Shown here one piece after another: positions 1-7,217 of a DNA stretch of 36,535 nt. Where the stretch lies: assembly GCF_029269265.1 (NCBI RefSeq), contig NZ_JARIXP010000015.1, positions 1 to 36,535 on the forward strand, in the 5' to 3' direction. The notes under the pieces are model-generated. The model made no database searches, was not told the DNA's origin, and saw only the letters and a list, made by a program, of their open reading frames with translations. Position 1 is the first letter of the stretch. The number at the start of each line of letters is the position of its first letter. Made by a program: the position numbers and the translations under genes. This DNA comes from Rheinheimera sp. 1928-s (lineage in GTDB: Bacteria; Pseudomonadota; Gammaproteobacteria; Enterobacterales; Alteromonadaceae).

Positions 1-1
1 G

Positions 2-349
2 AAAGACAATGTAGGCAAGGAAGTCTGGCGTTGTATTCAGGTTTACAGTGCTCAGTTGGGTTGTGAAGTAGTGGAACTGAATGTCCAGATCGATCATGTT
101 CATTTGGTGATTAAAGTCCCACCGAAGATATCGATCTCGAGCTTAATGGGGGCGTTAAAAGGAAAAATAGCATTGAAGTTGTTCAGCAAATTTCCTCATC
201 TGAGAAAGAATAAAATGTGGGGAAATCATTTCTGGCAACGAGGTTATTTTGTAGATTCAGTTGGAATAAACGAAGATATAATTCGGCGCTATGTGCGGCA
301 CCAAGAAAAAATGGAACGGCAAGAGCAGGCCGAATTGGCACTAGACTAG
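2..349 (+). CDS. tnpA: IS200/IS605-family Y1 transposase TnpA, 5' end outside the window
   Basis: The frame is open from the first bases, so this is the C-terminal 115 residues of a longer protein. An HUH motif (DHVHLV) and a later tyrosine in RRYVRHQEK are the two catalytic elements of single-strand, Y1-type transposases. The segment around HFWQRGYF is also typical of the family. A TTG at 56 could be called as a start, but the homologous sequence runs through it to the window edge, so I treat the gene as truncated by the window, not by mutation. The stop TAG is followed by hairpins that form the element's right end. It lies tail to tail with the pyrophosphatase fusion gene. The subgroup of IS200/IS605 is not determined. 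Confidence 0.85.
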   Translation, partial: KDNVGKEVWRCIQVYSAQLGCEVVELNVQIDHVHLVIKVPPKISISSLMGALKGKIALKLFSKFPHLRKNKMWGNHFWQRGYFVDSVGINEDIIRRYVRHQEKMERQEQAELALD

Positions 350-411
350 ACAAAGGGCCCCTTTTAGGGGCTTAACACAAAGCCACCTTCTTCAGAAGGT
401 GGATTATTTAC
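349..411 (+). mobile_element. Right end of the IS200/IS605-type element
   Basis: Two hairpins follow the transposase stop. The first is CCCC-TTTTA-GGGG (359-371). The second is a perfect 8-bp stem CCACCTTC/GAAGGTGG with a TTCA loop (383-402). Subterminal imperfect palindromes that are not inverted repeats of each other are the hallmark of this family. Bases 349-398 recur at 36486-36535 with one mismatch. The exact cleavage position after the hairpin cannot be set from one copy. Read on the minus strand, the second hairpin followed by CTTTGTGTT may also terminate the pyrophosphatase fusion gene that ends at 416. Confidence 0.7.
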
Positions 412-415
412 TTTT

Positions 416-1927
416 TTACAGCGAATAGTCTTTGACCAGCTGCAGAGCTTCTTTAGCTGGAGCAAAGCCCTCGACGCTGATTTGTTGCGGCAATCCTTTG
501 TAGTGTTCAAACCATAACTTCAGCAGCTGATCGGCGCCAGGATAAACAGCTATCAAAGTTTCGATGGAATTAATCTGCTGATAATCAGCGCCAAGTGGCA
601 CAGCCAGCAATTTATCATCGCCCTGGCCCTGATCCTTCATCCGCATCAGGCCGATCAAACGCACCTGAACTAGTGAACCTTGGTTAATGGCAGGCCCAAG
701 CACCAGCACATCCAAAGGATCACCATCGCCGCCTTTAGCAACAGGGTATAAAGTAGAAGGAATAATGCCGTAATTGGCAGGATATGGCAGGTAATTTACC
801 TGGCGTGGTTTGCCGTCTTTCATCTCCCACTCCAGCTTCAGCGGCTGGCTTTTGGATTGTTGCCACTTCGCCACCTGACCCGCAGAAATTTCAATCAAAG
901 CCTGGACCTGACCTTCAGCATTTGTTGCTTTAGGTAATTGCTGCAGGCCCGAATCCAGCAGCAGTTCTGATTCAAACCTCTGCGGGCCACAGGATACAGC
1001 CATCCCTCTCATCTGCAGTGATAAGCCAAGACGACCTGGCTTATCCGCTGCACATAACAGCTGATCCAGCCGCTGATAATCGGCTTTACCTGTCCAGCCC
1101 AGTTGTGCTGCGGTAAAGCCATGACTGATGTTGGTTGTCGCCTTTAAACTAAGCAGATGGGCATGGATACGTTCAAGCCACTGCACCAGTGCTGCTGTGG
1201 ATCTGTACCCGGTAAAAGCCAGTTCTGGTTGCTGACGCAAATAGTCTGCCCAATAAAACTCGACAAAAGGCAAAGCTGGTTTTGGTTTTTTCCAGACACC
1301 CCCTTGCAGAAAATAAGCAGCACCACGATAAGGATCGTTGTGTAATGCCACCCTGCCCAACTGCTCTGGCCATTGTTCTGTCGACAGCGATTCGCCATTG
1401 GCATCTTTGGACCAGGATAAACCTTGTGCCACTAACACTGCTAAGAAGTCGTGCTTATTACCTGACTTCTGTTGCTGCGGTTGATTAAATACATCGGTCA
1501 CCAGCACTGAAACTTTCAGCTCTTTGCCGACATAATCGTACAACGCAGAAAACCCATGATGACCATCGGTCAGATACAGCTGATTATCTGGCCCCAGCAC
1601 AACGGTATTCATCTCTGATTTTTTCTGTTTTTTGCCTTTTTCTTTACCAAGGCATTGATAAGAATCAGGCCTTAGCAAAGAGGACTCTGCGCTGAATTCT
1701 ACTTTTTTTCCCCAACCACTCATTTCACAGAAATCTTCCAGCAACTTTTTGCTGTTAGTGCGGTAGCTGGCTAATTTGTAATTCACCTGATCATGAGAAA
1801 TTACAGCTTGGGTAGGGCGTAAATCAGCCAACCTGACTTCCAGCACATCCCCGGCTTGAATGGGTGCAGCCTTTAATTGAAAAGCGCAACACAGCACCAG
1901 CATAAATTTTACACAATGACGTAACAC
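416..1927 (-). CDS. Exported fusion: ParB-like domain + family I inorganic pyrophosphatase
   Basis: 503 aa. An N-terminal signal sequence (about 1-21, likely cut after LKA) predicts export. Residues about 27-260 resemble the putative ParB-like nuclease family (Pfam ParBc_2), with LRPTQ at 36-40, LTDGHH at 119-124 and NDPYRG at 197-202. Residues about 340-503 are a family I inorganic pyrophosphatase. The DGDPLD signature has metal ligands D401, D403 and D406. Other active-site counterparts are the E of ALIEIS, K and E of LKLEWE, Y of ANYG, D432, D438, K439 and Y476-K477, so the enzyme should hydrolyse PPi. The start is GTG at 1927, behind an AAAGGA ribosome site; an ATG eight codons later is less likely. 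It is divergent from the TonB receptor gene. The C-terminus stops next to the IS end and may have lost a few residues compared with E. coli Ppa. The role of the ParB-like part is unknown. Confidence 0.8.
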   Translation of the reverse strand: MLRHCVKFMLVLCCAFQLKAAPIQAGDVLEVRLADLRPTQAVISHDQVNYKLASYRTNSKKLLEDFCEMSGWGKKVEFSAESSLLRPDSYQCLGKEKGKKQKKSEMNTVVLGPDNQLYLTDGHHGFSALYDYVGKELKVSVLVTDVFNQPQQQKSGNKHDFLAVLVAQGLSWSKDANGESLSTEQWPEQLGRVALHNDPYRGAAYFLQGGVWKKPKPALPFVEFYWADYLRQQPELAFTGYRSTAALVQWLERIHAHLLSLKATTNISHGFTAAQLGWTGKADYQRLDQLLCAADKPGRLGLSLQMRGMAVSCGPQRFESELLLDSGLQQLPKATNAEGQVQALIEISAGQVAKWQQSKSQPLKLEWEMKDGKPRQVNYLPYPANYGIIPSTLYPVAKGGDGDPLDVLVLGPAINQGSLVQVRLIGLMRMKDQGQGDDKLLAVPLGADYQQINSIETLIAVYPGADQLLKLWFEHYKGLPQQISVEGFAPAKEALQLVKDYSL

Positions 1928-1941
1928 AGCCTGTCCTTTTA

Positions 1942-1971
1942 ATAATCAACAACATCAGTTTGCTTTTTCAA
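1942..1971 (-). promoter_or_regulatory. Possible promoter of the pyrophosphatase fusion
   Basis: On the minus strand TTGAAA (1966-1971), 18 bp and GATTAT (1942-1947) lie just upstream of the ribosome site. They would give a leader of about 10 nt. This is a hexamer match only. Confidence 0.3.
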
Positions 1972-2000
1972 AAGCCGACACTACAAGAGCACTGCTGTTG

Positions 2001-2051
2001 CTGTCATCAAAAAAACACACTGTCACGAAAAGTTCATACTGAATTGATAGT
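2001..2051 (+). promoter_or_regulatory. Candidate PHO box and -10 for the TonB receptor gene
   Basis: CTGTCAT (2001-2007) and CTGTCAC (2020-2026) are direct copies of the PhoB half-site. The second copy is followed, at the canonical 11-bp repeat distance, by the degenerate half-site AGTTCAT (2031-2037). This gives an 18-bp PHO-box-like unit. A -10-like GATAGT starts at 2046, 8 nt downstream, close to the spacing seen in PhoB-dependent promoters where the box replaces the -35. The first heptamer is 19 bp from the second, which is not canonical. Confidence 0.45.
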
Positions 2052-2084
2052 CTCGCCGCGATTAAAAAAACTTAGGGAATCAGC

Positions 2085-4865
2085 ATGTTAACGAAACGTT
2101 TCAAAAAGAATGCGATAAAAGTAGCGATGTTTGGACTGGGTTTACCTTTGGCGGCTTACGTACAGGCTGCTCAGACAGTAGAAGGTGTAGTACAAAAAGC
2201 CGACTCTGGTGTAGTACTGGCAGGCGCAGCGGTGAAAGTAAAAGAAACAGGCCAGCAGGTATTTACTGACGCATCGGGCCGCTTTGTATTACGTAACCTG
2301 ACAACAGATCAGGTGACACTGGAAATTAATTATATTGGCTTGCCTGTCGTTACTCAGACAGTGCAGACGAGCAACAACCAAAACCTGACTATTCAACTGG
2401 ATGATTTGGAACGACTGACTGTTGTGGGTCAGCGTCAGGCACAAAATAAAGCTCTGAACCTGTATCGCGCCTCTGACAGTATCACTAATTTTATCGCGTC
2501 AGACGATATGGGCCAGTTTGTTGATCAGAACGTTGCTGAATCCTTACAACGTTTAGCCGGCACTTCGATCAGCCGCGATCAGGGCGAAGGCCGCTTTGTC
2601 AGTATCCGTGGTATTTCCGCTGGCTTAAGCAACGTGACAGTGAACGGTATGCGTATTGGTACTCCTGAAGGAAGTTCACGTGCCGTGCCATTGGACGTTA
2701 TTCCTACAGGTTCAATTGAAGGTATTTCTGTTACCAAAGCTCCTACCCCTGATATGGCTGGCGATGCCATTGGTGGTGCTGTGGATGTGAAATCAGCCTC
2801 AGCCTTTGATCGGGATGGCGCTCAGCTGCGTTACCGGGCTGAAGGTTCTTACAATGAGCTCAGTGGCGACACCAGTCCAAAATTCAGCGTGAATGCCAGC
2901 GATGTATTCAGCTTAAGTGGTGACAAAAAAGACTTTGGTGTGTCTTTTGGTCTGAACTACTTAGACCGCAAGCTGGAATCAGACAACCAGGAAGCAGAGT
3001 ACGATATGGTTGATTTTGGTGATGATGAAGCTTTTGCTTTGCTGGAACTGCAGCAACGTAAATATTTCGTCAACCGCGAACGTATCGGCAGCAATCTGAA
3101 TCTGGAATACAGACCAGATAACAATAACAAATATTTCCTCAATACTGTGTTCAGTCGTTTCAGCGATGCCGAAACCCGTCAACGTAGTATTTATGTGTTT
3201 GAAGAAGGCACATTAACCGACTTTGACGGCGAGCAGGCAACAGTGTCTGAACTGGCACCGGATGCAGTGCGTAAACGTATTCGCTACCGCACCAAAGAGC
3301 AGGACACGCTTGCAGTCAGCTTAGGTGGTGACCATATTCAGGACAGCTATAACCTGGATTATTATGCTGGTGTTTCCATCACTAAAGAACGTGTATTAGA
3401 CGAAAACGAAGGCCGTTTTGAATTTGATGGGGATGAGCTGGAAGCCACCTACACTATAGGCCGCGGTGTACCTCGTTTCAATATTTTACGTAATGGTGTG
3501 GCAGATACCACCCATTTGGACAATGCCAATTATGTCTTAGATCGGGCAGTCCTCGAACCTATCAAGGTTGACGATAACGAATACAATCTGGGTGCAAACC
3601 TGGAGTTGCCTTATTTTGCCGGCAACAGCAATTTTACCTTAAAAACCGGTGTGGATTTACGCTGGAAAGACAAAGACACCAATTCAGATATCACAGAATT
3701 GCGATCTGTTCCTGACGCACTGCTGTCTGAGTTTACCGGCCCTACCCCGAAATATGGTTTAGGTAATTTGGGTCAGGGTGTCAGTTCTTCACGTTATATT
3801 CAGTTTTTTAATCAAAACAGAGCAGACTTCAATGCACGTCCACGGGATCAGGTTGCCAATCAGTTGACAGAGCTGGGTGAAGACTTTGTAGCTGATGAAA
3901 ATGTGCAAGCGGCTTATCTGATGGGTACTTACGACGGTGACAACTGGCGTTTGATTGCAGGTGCCAGGGTTGAACGCACAGATTACTCTGCCACAGGTAA
4001 CCAGTTGGAACTGGATGAAGAAGGTGATCTGACGATTTCTCAGCGTACAGCGTCTTCAGATTACACCAATGTGTTGCCAGGCCTGCATTTCCATTACGAG
4101 TTGGCCGAAGATCTGATGTTACGCGCGGCCTGGACTAATACTATAGCCAGACCAAGCTTTAACGACATTTCTCCACGCGCCTCTATTGATGTGGAAGAAA
4201 ATGAAGTAAGTCTGGGTAATCCTGAGCTGGATCCTTACGAAGCGATGAACTACGACCTGATGCTGGATTGGTATTATGGCGAAGGTAGCTTGGTATCTGC
4301 TGGTATCTTCTATAAAGACATCGACAATTTTATTGTTGAGCAAACCCGCAACGACGTACCTGAGTTTGCTGGTTTTGACGTCACCATGCCAATCAATGCG
4401 TTAGGTGCTTCGGTAAAAGGCCTGGAGTTTAATGTGCAGCATAGTTTCAGTAATGAAATGCTGCGTGGCTTTTTGGTTGGCGCAAACATGACGTTATTAG
4501 ACACAGAACTGGCAGTGCCAGACCGTGCGGGTGAGTCATTCAGCCTGCCTGAGTCTGCAGAAAAAGCCGGTAACCTGTTTCTGGGTTATGAAAACGATGT
4601 ATTCAGCGCCAGAGCCAGCTTGTCTTACCGTGATAAGTTCTTAAGTGAAGTGGGCGATAGTGCTATGTATGATATTTATGTCGCAGAGCATACTCAGGTC
4701 GATATTACAGCTTCTTACAAACTGAGCAAAAACCTTGAACTGGTGACAGAATTGGTCAACCTGACTGATGAACCACTGGAACTTTATCAGGGCAACAAAA
4801 ACTACAACTTCCAGTATGAAGAATACGGCATGACTGTAGCTTTTGGTGTCAAAGGCAAGTTCTGA
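2085..4865 (+). CDS. TonB-dependent outer-membrane receptor
   Basis: 926 aa. A signal peptide covers residues 1-28 (cleavage near VQA-AQ). A carboxypeptidase-regulatory-like domain (about 31-107, VEGVVQKADSG...) follows, then a TonB-box-like LTVVGQR. The plug domain contains ESLQRLAGTSISRDQGEG, VSIRGI, VNGMRI and GDAIGGAVDVKSAS. The rest is a beta barrel ending in a terminal Phe (FGVKGKF), the usual outer-membrane sorting signal. The plug resembles the Xanthomonas/Caulobacter type of receptors. The ATG is preceded by AGGGA. The gene is divergent from the exported pyrophosphatase and has a PHO-like motif upstream, so uptake of a phosphorus compound is one possibility. The substrate cannot be read from the sequence, and many relatives import glycans or siderophores. 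Confidence 0.9.
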   Translation: MLTKRFKKNAIKVAMFGLGLPLAAYVQAAQTVEGVVQKADSGVVLAGAAVKVKETGQQVFTDASGRFVLRNLTTDQVTLEINYIGLPVVTQTVQTSNNQNLTIQLDDLERLTVVGQRQAQNKALNLYRASDSITNFIASDDMGQFVDQNVAESLQRLAGTSISRDQGEGRFVSIRGISAGLSNVTVNGMRIGTPEGSSRAVPLDVIPTGSIEGISVTKAPTPDMAGDAIGGAVDVKSASAFDRDGAQLRYRAEGSYNELSGDTSPKFSVNASDVFSLSGDKKDFGVSFGLNYLDRKLESDNQEAEYDMVDFGDDEAFALLELQQRKYFVNRERIGSNLNLEYRPDNNNKYFLNTVFSRFSDAETRQRSIYVFEEGTLTDFDGEQATVSELAPDAVRKRIRYRTKEQDTLAVSLGGDHIQDSYNLDYYAGVSITKERVLDENEGRFEFDGDELEATYTIGRGVPRFNILRNGVADTTHLDNANYVLDRAVLEPIKVDDNEYNLGANLELPYFAGNSNFTLKTGVDLRWKDKDTNSDITELRSVPDALLSEFTGPTPKYGLGNLGQGVSSSRYIQFFNQNRADFNARPRDQVANQLTELGEDFVADENVQAAYLMGTYDGDNWRLIAGARVERTDYSATGNQLELDEEGDLTISQRTASSDYTNVLPGLHFHYELAEDLMLRAAWTNTIARPSFNDISPRASIDVEENEVSLGNPELDPYEAMNYDLMLDWYYGEGSLVSAGIFYKDIDNFIVEQTRNDVPEFAGFDVTMPINALGASVKGLEFNVQHSFSNEMLRGFLVGANMTLLDTELAVPDRAGESFSLPESAEKAGNLFLGYENDVFSARASLSYRDKFLSEVGDSAMYDIYVAEHTQVDITASYKLSKNLELVTELVNLTDEPLELYQGNKNYNFQYEEYGMTVAFGVKGKF

Positions 4866-4870
4866 TGCAA

Positions 4871-4894
4871 AGGTCAGAGTTTTGGCTCTGACCT
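4871..4894 (+). terminator. Hairpin after the TonB receptor gene, between convergent genes
   Basis: A perfect 9-bp stem AGGTCAGAG/CTCTGACCT has a 6-nt loop and starts 5 nt after the receptor stop. It overlaps the last codons of the convergent acetyltransferase. The T tract is weak on both strands. The same TCAGAG/CTCTGA core is reused after fabF at 23524-23548. Confidence 0.55.
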
Positions 4895-5389
4895 GAGTTG
4901 TTTCGTCATATAACAGGCTATTTCCGGTAGATAAGTATCGAGAATAGCCTGTTGTTCTGTAGTGATATTCATCTCTTTGACAAAACCTTGCTTAGCCCAA
5001 TAGCCTTCTGCTCCCTGCACTGCCACTAAAGCCAACGCCTGTAACCCCATTTTTTCAGTTTCAGCTGTCGCATGTTTTAATAACTCAGGCGCTAACGACT
5101 GGCCACGAAAATCAACAGAGATCGCCATATCATGCAGATAGAGGCAATTGGCATTTTGATACAAAGGAAAAGCCGCGGCCAAAGGCGTAATGCTGCCAAG
5201 TACAGAGGGATAAGCCAGCAGATAACCAGCCATTTGCTGCTCTATAAAATAACCCCAGCAGGTCTGAGAACAAGCCGCGATACGGGCAGCCATTACAGCT
5301 GCAGATTCAACCAGCTCTTCGCTGTAGCAATCTTGCTGAACTAGCATCAACTTGGGCACATCCACAGCAGATAAAGTAAAAACGGCCAT
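4874..5389 (-). CDS. GNAT-family N-acetyltransferase
   Basis: 171 aa from the ATG at 5389, which follows GGAAG at a good distance. A longer frame from a TTG at 5434 would begin inside the terminator of the gene upstream and has no ribosome site. The central block LYLHDMAISVDFRGQSLAPELLKHA is motif A of the GNAT fold, the acetyl-CoA pyrophosphate loop. The usual Q/R-x-x-G-x-G/A reads RGQSLA, with Ser in place of the middle Gly. ALVAVQGAEGYWAKQGF is motif B. The substrate is unknown. The 3' end overlaps the terminator hairpin of the convergent receptor gene. Only a strong hairpin separates it from the upstream small exported protein, so it is probably expressed by read-through or from a promoter I cannot see. 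Confidence 0.75.
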   Translation of the reverse strand: MAVFTLSAVDVPKLMLVQQDCYSEELVESAAVMAARIAACSQTCWGYFIEQQMAGYLLAYPSVLGSITPLAAAFPLYQNANCLYLHDMAISVDFRGQSLAPELLKHATAETEKMGLQALALVAVQGAEGYWAKQGFVKEMNITTEQQAILDTYLPEIACYMTKQLRSEPKL

Positions 5390-5400
5390 AACAAAAACTT

Positions 5401-5440
5401 CCAAAAACAAAGCCACCTGCTCAATCAGAGACAAGTGGCT
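5401..5440 (-). terminator. Rho-independent terminator just before the acetyltransferase start
   Basis: On the minus strand AGCCACTTGT and GCAGGTGGCT (two G-U pairs) form a 10-bp stem with a 10-nt loop, followed by TTGTTTTTGG. The U tract ends directly against the GGAAG ribosome site of the acetyltransferase. It should end the transcript of the 5477-5866 gene and could act as an attenuator for the next one. Confidence 0.75.
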
Positions 5441-5476
5441 TATTGAAACCCAAACTGAAAAGCTTTTTTGGACTTT

Positions 5477-5866
5477 TTAGTTCAGGCTTTTTAACATAGC
5501 TTGATCCAAACCATCGCCAGTTAATAACTTCACAATGGCCTTGCAGTGATCCAAGGTAAAGTCACCTTCGCTGATTTGCAGATTTAATGCTTCACGACGT
5601 TTTTGCACTACGTCAGACAAAATTTTATTGTCGGCGTCAGCACCTTTTAACTTTTGTTCTAACTTAGTCAGCCATGGATACAGCTGTTTTTCAGCGTCAT
5701 AAGCCTGCTGACGAACTTCAGGATGATAATCCTGACAGGCGTTAATGTTTAACAAATAAAAATTTAAGTAACCGGCAACGGTCAGATACTGGTAGTCCAC
5801 TGTTTGAGCTTTTACTGCAGAACTTAAACATAAAGCGGCGAACAGGCTGTAACCTAACTTCTTCAT
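5477..5866 (-). CDS. Small exported protein of unknown function
   Basis: 129 aa. A clear signal peptide (MKKLGYSLFAALCLSSAVKA, cut before QTVDYQ) predicts a periplasmic protein of about 109 residues. The mature part is helical and charged. It has one Cys in INACQDYHPE and one in LDHCKAIV, which could form a disulphide. I do not recognise a family. The ATG has a strong GGGGAG site 8 nt upstream. The gene is followed by an intrinsic terminator and then the acetyltransferase on the same strand. Confidence 0.7.
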   Translation of the reverse strand: MKKLGYSLFAALCLSSAVKAQTVDYQYLTVAGYLNFYLLNINACQDYHPEVRQQAYDAEKQLYPWLTKLEQKLKGADADNKILSDVVQKRREALNLQISEGDFTLDHCKAIVKLLTGDGLDQAMLKSLN

Positions 5867-5913
5867 CTAAGACTCCCCAAAAAAATCGTAAATTCGATAC
5901 CCAATCTACAGAG

Positions 5914-5945
5914 AATAACCTGCCTTTTCAACATAGCAGGTTATT
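5914..5945 (-). terminator. Hairpin downstream of the prp operon
   Basis: A perfect 10-bp stem AATAACCTGC/GCAGGTTATT with a 12-nt loop lies about 70 nt after prpF. No real U tract follows it on either strand, so it may be a Rho-independent terminator of poor quality or a 3' stabilising stem. Confidence 0.4.
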
Positions 5946-6015
5946 TATAGCGTAATAATCAGTTGCAAACTTAAGATCAAGGTTTCAACCTATCATTTTT
6001 AGCGTTTAGGTTAGC

Positions 6016-7209
6016 TTAAAATGTGCCGGCAGGCACCCGCACCCAGCCTTCCATCAATACCCGTGCACTTCGGCTCATCATAGCTTTGGTGACTTTCCAC
6101 TCACCTGCTACTAAAGCCGCTTCGGCGCCTACTCTCAAAGTGCCAGACGGATGACCAAAACGCACGGCTTTGCGTTTGACGCCACCAGCAGCCAGATTGA
6201 CTAAAGTGCCAGGAATAGCAGCTGCTGTACCAATAGCCACAGCAGCTGTGCCCATCATGGCATGATGCAATTTGCCCATAGATAAAGCGCGCACCACTAA
6301 ATCCATATCTGCTGTAGTCACAGCTTTACCGCTGGATGATACATAATCGACAGCTGGCGCGACAAAAGCTACCTTAGGCGTATGCTGGCGGGTTTTAGCT
6401 TCGTCTATATGCGACATCAAGCCCATTTTGACTGCACCATAAGCCCGGATAGTCTCAAACATGGCCAAAGCTTTGGCATCACTATTAATGGCATCCTGCA
6501 GCTCTGTGCCTGTATAACCTATGTCTTTGGCGTTAACAAAAATAGTCGGAATACCGGCATTAATCAGTGTGGCTTTAAAAGTGCCAACGCCAGGCACTTC
6601 CAAATCGTCCACCAGATTGCCTGTTGGGAACATGGAACCACCGCCCTCGCCGTCTTCATCTGCGGCCGGGTCGATAAATTCCAGTTGCACTTCAGCGGCA
6701 GGAAAAGTCACACCATCCAATTCAAAGTCACCACTTTCCTGCACTTCGCCATTGATCATCGGCACATGAGCAATAATGGTTTTGCCAATATTGGCCTGCC
6801 AAATCCGCACTGTGGCTTTGCCGTTTTGTGGAATACGACTGGCATCGACTAAACCTGCGCTGATGGCAAAGGAGCCTACAGCTGCAGATAAATTGCCGCA
6901 ATTGCCACTCCAGTCGACAAAAGCTTTGTCGATGGAGACCTGACCAAACAAGTAATCGACATCGTGATCGCTTTTTGTGCTTTTGGCTAAAATCACAGTT
7001 TTGCTGGTACTGGACGTAGCGCCGCCCATGCCATCAATTTGTTTACCGTACGGATCCGGGCTGCCAATCACACGCAGCAATAAGGCATCACGCGCTGCTC
7101 CTGCGGTTTGTGCTGCTTCCGGCAAATCCTGCAAACGGAAAAACACACCTTTGCTGGTACCACCACGGATATAAGTGGCGGGGATCCTGATTTGTGGTAA
7201 ATGGTTCAT
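6016..7209 (-). CDS. prpF: 2-methylaconitate cis-trans isomerase PrpF
   Basis: 397 aa, full length. It isomerises the 2-methylaconitate made by AcnD so that the hydratase step can yield 2-methylisocitrate. The N-terminus (IRIPATYIRGGTSKGVFF) and GNCGNLSAAVGSFAI, with its active-site-region Cys, are highly typical of PrpF in the diaminopimelate-epimerase-fold group. It is the last gene of the prp operon. Its AGGGA ribosome site overlaps the acnD stop and the gap is 8 nt, so translation is probably coupled. AcnD and PrpF occur together and jointly replace the iron-free dehydratase PrpD. Confidence 0.95.
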   Translation of the reverse strand: MNHLPQIRIPATYIRGGTSKGVFFRLQDLPEAAQTAGAARDALLLRVIGSPDPYGKQIDGMGGATSSTSKTVILAKSTKSDHDVDYLFGQVSIDKAFVDWSGNCGNLSAAVGSFAISAGLVDASRIPQNGKATVRIWQANIGKTIIAHVPMINGEVQESGDFELDGVTFPAAEVQLEFIDPAADEDGEGGGSMFPTGNLVDDLEVPGVGTFKATLINAGIPTIFVNAKDIGYTGTELQDAINSDAKALAMFETIRAYGAVKMGLMSHIDEAKTRQHTPKVAFVAPAVDYVSSSGKAVTTADMDLVVRALSMGKLHHAMMGTAAVAIGTAAAIPGTLVNLAAGGVKRKAVRFGHPSGTLRVGAEAALVAGEWKVTKAMMSRSARVLMEGWVRVPAGTF

Positions 7210-7217
7210 AGTTTTCC

